DNA of 64,000 nt from Phycisphaerales bacterium (GTDB taxonomy: Bacteria; Planctomycetota; Phycisphaerae; SM23-33; FEN-1343). The stretch covers positions 1-64,000 of the forward strand of contig PMYD01000010.1 in the NCBI GenBank assembly GCA_003171335.1, given 5' to 3'. The notes under the pieces are model-generated. The model saw nothing but the letters and a program-made list of their open reading frames with translations, was not told where the DNA came from and searched no databases. Positions 62,560 to 64,000 of this stretch are shown here, one piece after another. Both the position numbers and the translations under genes were made by a program. Within the stretch, counting starts at the first letter, position 1. Each line of letters begins with the position of its first letter.

Positions 62560-63195
62560 CTACCGCGCCACTTCCTGCTCATACTGGTCATTGGCGTAAA
62601 GCGTCGTGCGGATCGTGCCGGTCGTGCCGTTGATCTGGACGATCGCGCGGCGAAGATCGCTCGCATAGCTGCTGGCGACGAAAACCTGCGCCCAGTCGCT
62701 TGAGCCGTCAGGATAGAAGGTCACCGGCGGCAGCGCGCCCGGCGCCCCGGCCGCCAGAGGAGCGCTGGGGCCGGTCAGCTTGCAGTTCTCGACGCGAACC
62801 ATGTCCGCCAGGTCCGTCGTGCCGACCAGTGAGCCCTGGTACGGCTGAAAAACGCCGGGTTCGGTCAGCGGCTGCGGCTCCCACTGCACCGAGGCGGCCG
62901 GCGCGTTGGAATCCTCCGCCGAGGCAAAGCGCACCTGCACGCGGCAGCCGGTGTCGGCGGCGACGGCCTGGCAGGCCCGCAACAGCGTGGCCAGGCGCTG
63001 CGCACCATCGCCCAGCGCCGCCTGGCGCTGCCACGGGCCAAACGCCATCACCGCCGTCCCGGCCAGCAGCATCAGGATGGAAATCGCCAGGATCAGCTCG
63101 AGCAGCGTGAAGCCGCCAGCGCCGGTTCTCCGCGCGGCGCAGGGCCGCAGGCCGGCATCGCCCGGCCTGATGTCGATTCTCCCAGCGGCAACCAT
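62560..63195 (-). CDS. gspH: GspH-like minor pseudopilin
   Basis: A 211-residue prepilin. The site is GAGG|FTLLELILAISILMLLAG. The start ATG at 63195 (MVAAGRIDIRPG) lies 4 bp after the gspG stop, giving a leader of about 28 residues. The mature domain is beta-rich with VQVRF and VTFYPDGSS, the latter a recurrent GspH feature. The order behind gspG matches known operons. Confidence 0.82.
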   Translation of the reverse strand: MVAAGRIDIRPGDAGLRPCAARRTGAGGFTLLELILAISILMLLAGTAVMAFGPWQRQAALGDGAQRLATLLRACQAVAADTGCRVQVRFASAEDSNAPAASVQWEPQPLTEPGVFQPYQGSLVGTTDLADMVRVENCKLTGPSAPLAAGAPGALPPVTFYPDGSSDWAQVFVASSYASDLRRAIVQINGTTGTIRTTLYANDQYEQEVAR

Positions 63196-63199
63196 CGGC

Positions 63200-63670
63200 C
63201 TAGCGCGACTCTTCCGCCCAGGCGGGGATGTCGTCGCCGCTGCCGCTGTCGTCGGTGCGGTTGGGGCCGAAGGAGTACACATGGAAGTACACCCCGGTTC
63301 GGGAGGCCGTGGCGTCGTCGACCTTCTTATAGGCCAAGGGCGTCCCCCACGGGTCGGTGGGAATCTTGCCGCCCTTGAGGAACGGGCCACCGCTGTCCCA
63401 CAGCTTGGCCTGCGCCTCATCGTCCGGCCGCGTGATCAGCGCGCCCAGGCCCTCACCGTCCTCGGGATAGCGGCCCATGGAGCGGTCATACAGCTCCACG
63501 GCGCCCTCGACATCCTTGGTCAGGATCTTCGCGGTGTCTTTCCTCGAACTGTCGGCGATCTTGCTGTAGGAAATCACGCCCACTGTGCCCAGCATCAGCA
63601 GGATGACGATCACCAACAGCACTTCCATCAGGGTGAAAGCGCTCCGCCTCGTTCTTTGCCGCCTGGTCAT
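63200..63670 (-). CDS. gspG: GspG major pseudopilin
   Basis: A 156-residue major pseudopilin and first gene of the operon inside the window. The peptidase site is RRSA|FTLMEVLLVIVILLMLGTVGV, with Ala instead of the usual Gly at -1. Then GRYPEDGEGLGALI, DPWGTPLAYK and the C-terminal YSFGPNRTDDSGSGDDI are diagnostic for GspG, including acidic residues of its calcium site. The ATG has AGGAGAAGG upstream. Upstream lies a long hairpin, and gspE/gspF are not in this window. Confidence 0.92.
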   Translation of the reverse strand: MTRRQRTRRSAFTLMEVLLVIVILLMLGTVGVISYSKIADSSRKDTAKILTKDVEGAVELYDRSMGRYPEDGEGLGALITRPDDEAQAKLWDSGGPFLKGGKIPTDPWGTPLAYKKVDDATASRTGVYFHVYSFGPNRTDDSGSGDDIPAWAEESR

Positions 63671-64000
63671 TACCTTCTCCTAAGTCTTTTCTACAAATCA
63701 GGGACGCCGGTTGGTCCCGGCGAGTACTACGCGCAGGGACGATGTTGGCCAGATCCGTGGCCTGGGAAATTCCAAATCCCAAATTCCAAATCCCAAACAA
63801 GCTCCAAATCCCAAGCTCCAAACCTCATCTACGAACCTCACGTTGTTCCATGCGGACCTTTTGTTCTTATTGGAATTTGGTGCTTGGAATTTGTTTGGAA
63901 TTTGGGATTTGGAATTTGGAATTTCGGCGCAGCGGCCGTCGCGCGCGTTTTCGGACGCCCATTCACCTGCCAACCACAATTCTCTTGAAGACCGACTCAT
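63671..64000. other. region upstream of gspG
   Basis: No gene is supported in the last 330 bp. Most of it is the long AT-rich hairpin at 63766-63925. No clear promoter was seen. Confidence 0.5.
63766..63925. repeat. large hairpin of AATTCCAAATCCC words
   Basis: The left arm (63766-63822) is degenerate copies of AATTCCAAATCCCA; the right arm (63869-63925) holds the complement (TTTGGGATTTGGAATTTGG). The arms are about 57 bases each and the loop about 46. It lies just upstream of the type II secretion genes. Confidence 0.85.

Overview
The window is bacterial, GC-rich chromosomal DNA. It suggests a Planctomycetota member, most likely Phycisphaerae-like. This is an inference from several traits: dnaA and dnaN lie about 30 kb apart; there is a very large type II secretion cluster; sugar-acting hydrolases and Gfo/Idh oxidoreductases are present; an ECF sigma factor is paired with a membrane-anchored partner; and there are many intergenic hairpins built from short repeated words. 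No rRNA, tRNA, CRISPR array or intact insertion sequence was recognised.

Layout. 0-5 kb: replication and housekeeping genes (tmk, dnaN, a DciA-like gene, a HAD hydrolase, purE, trmB). 5-17 kb: M42 peptidase, a lipoprotein metallopeptidase, tilS, a polytopic membrane protein, a GH20 hexosaminidase, galK, an amidohydrolase, a small membrane protein and a DHH phosphoesterase. 17-26 kb: a low-GC orphan gene, a 1315-residue transporter/acyltransferase/ACP/acyl-activating fusion, a DUF3568-type lipoprotein, transaldolase, an MBL-fold hydrolase and prmC. 26.3-30.4 kb: an AT-rich island with a zinc-ribbon DNA methyltransferase and a PD-(D/E)XK nuclease, followed by three copies of a 23-bp palindrome. 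30.4-43.2 kb: a GspE/PilB-type ATPase, a STAS protein, dnaA, an AsmA-like protein, an SDR dehydrogenase, two tandem GH88/GH105-like proteins, a Gfo/Idh oxidoreductase, a cheA remnant and an ECF sigma/partner pair.

43.7-63.7 kb is one long minus-strand type II secretion operon: gspG, gspH, gspI, gspJ, gspK, a PilM-PilN (GspL) fusion, a PilO/GspM-GspC-like fusion, gspD and a small lipoprotein gene. Its gspD encodes about 4086 residues. Between the N0 domain and the C-terminal secretin barrel there are about 40 tandem but divergent secretin N-type domains (my count by eye), where ordinary GspD has three after N0. This giant secretin is the most striking object in the window. gspE and gspF are not in the operon and may lie upstream, outside the window.

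A second theme is palindromic DNA. Long intergenic hairpins have arms that are degenerate tandem copies of a short word, a different word at each site. One word family appears as a 117-bp in-frame insertion in the prepilin leader of gspI. A separate 23-bp palindrome occurs in six copies.
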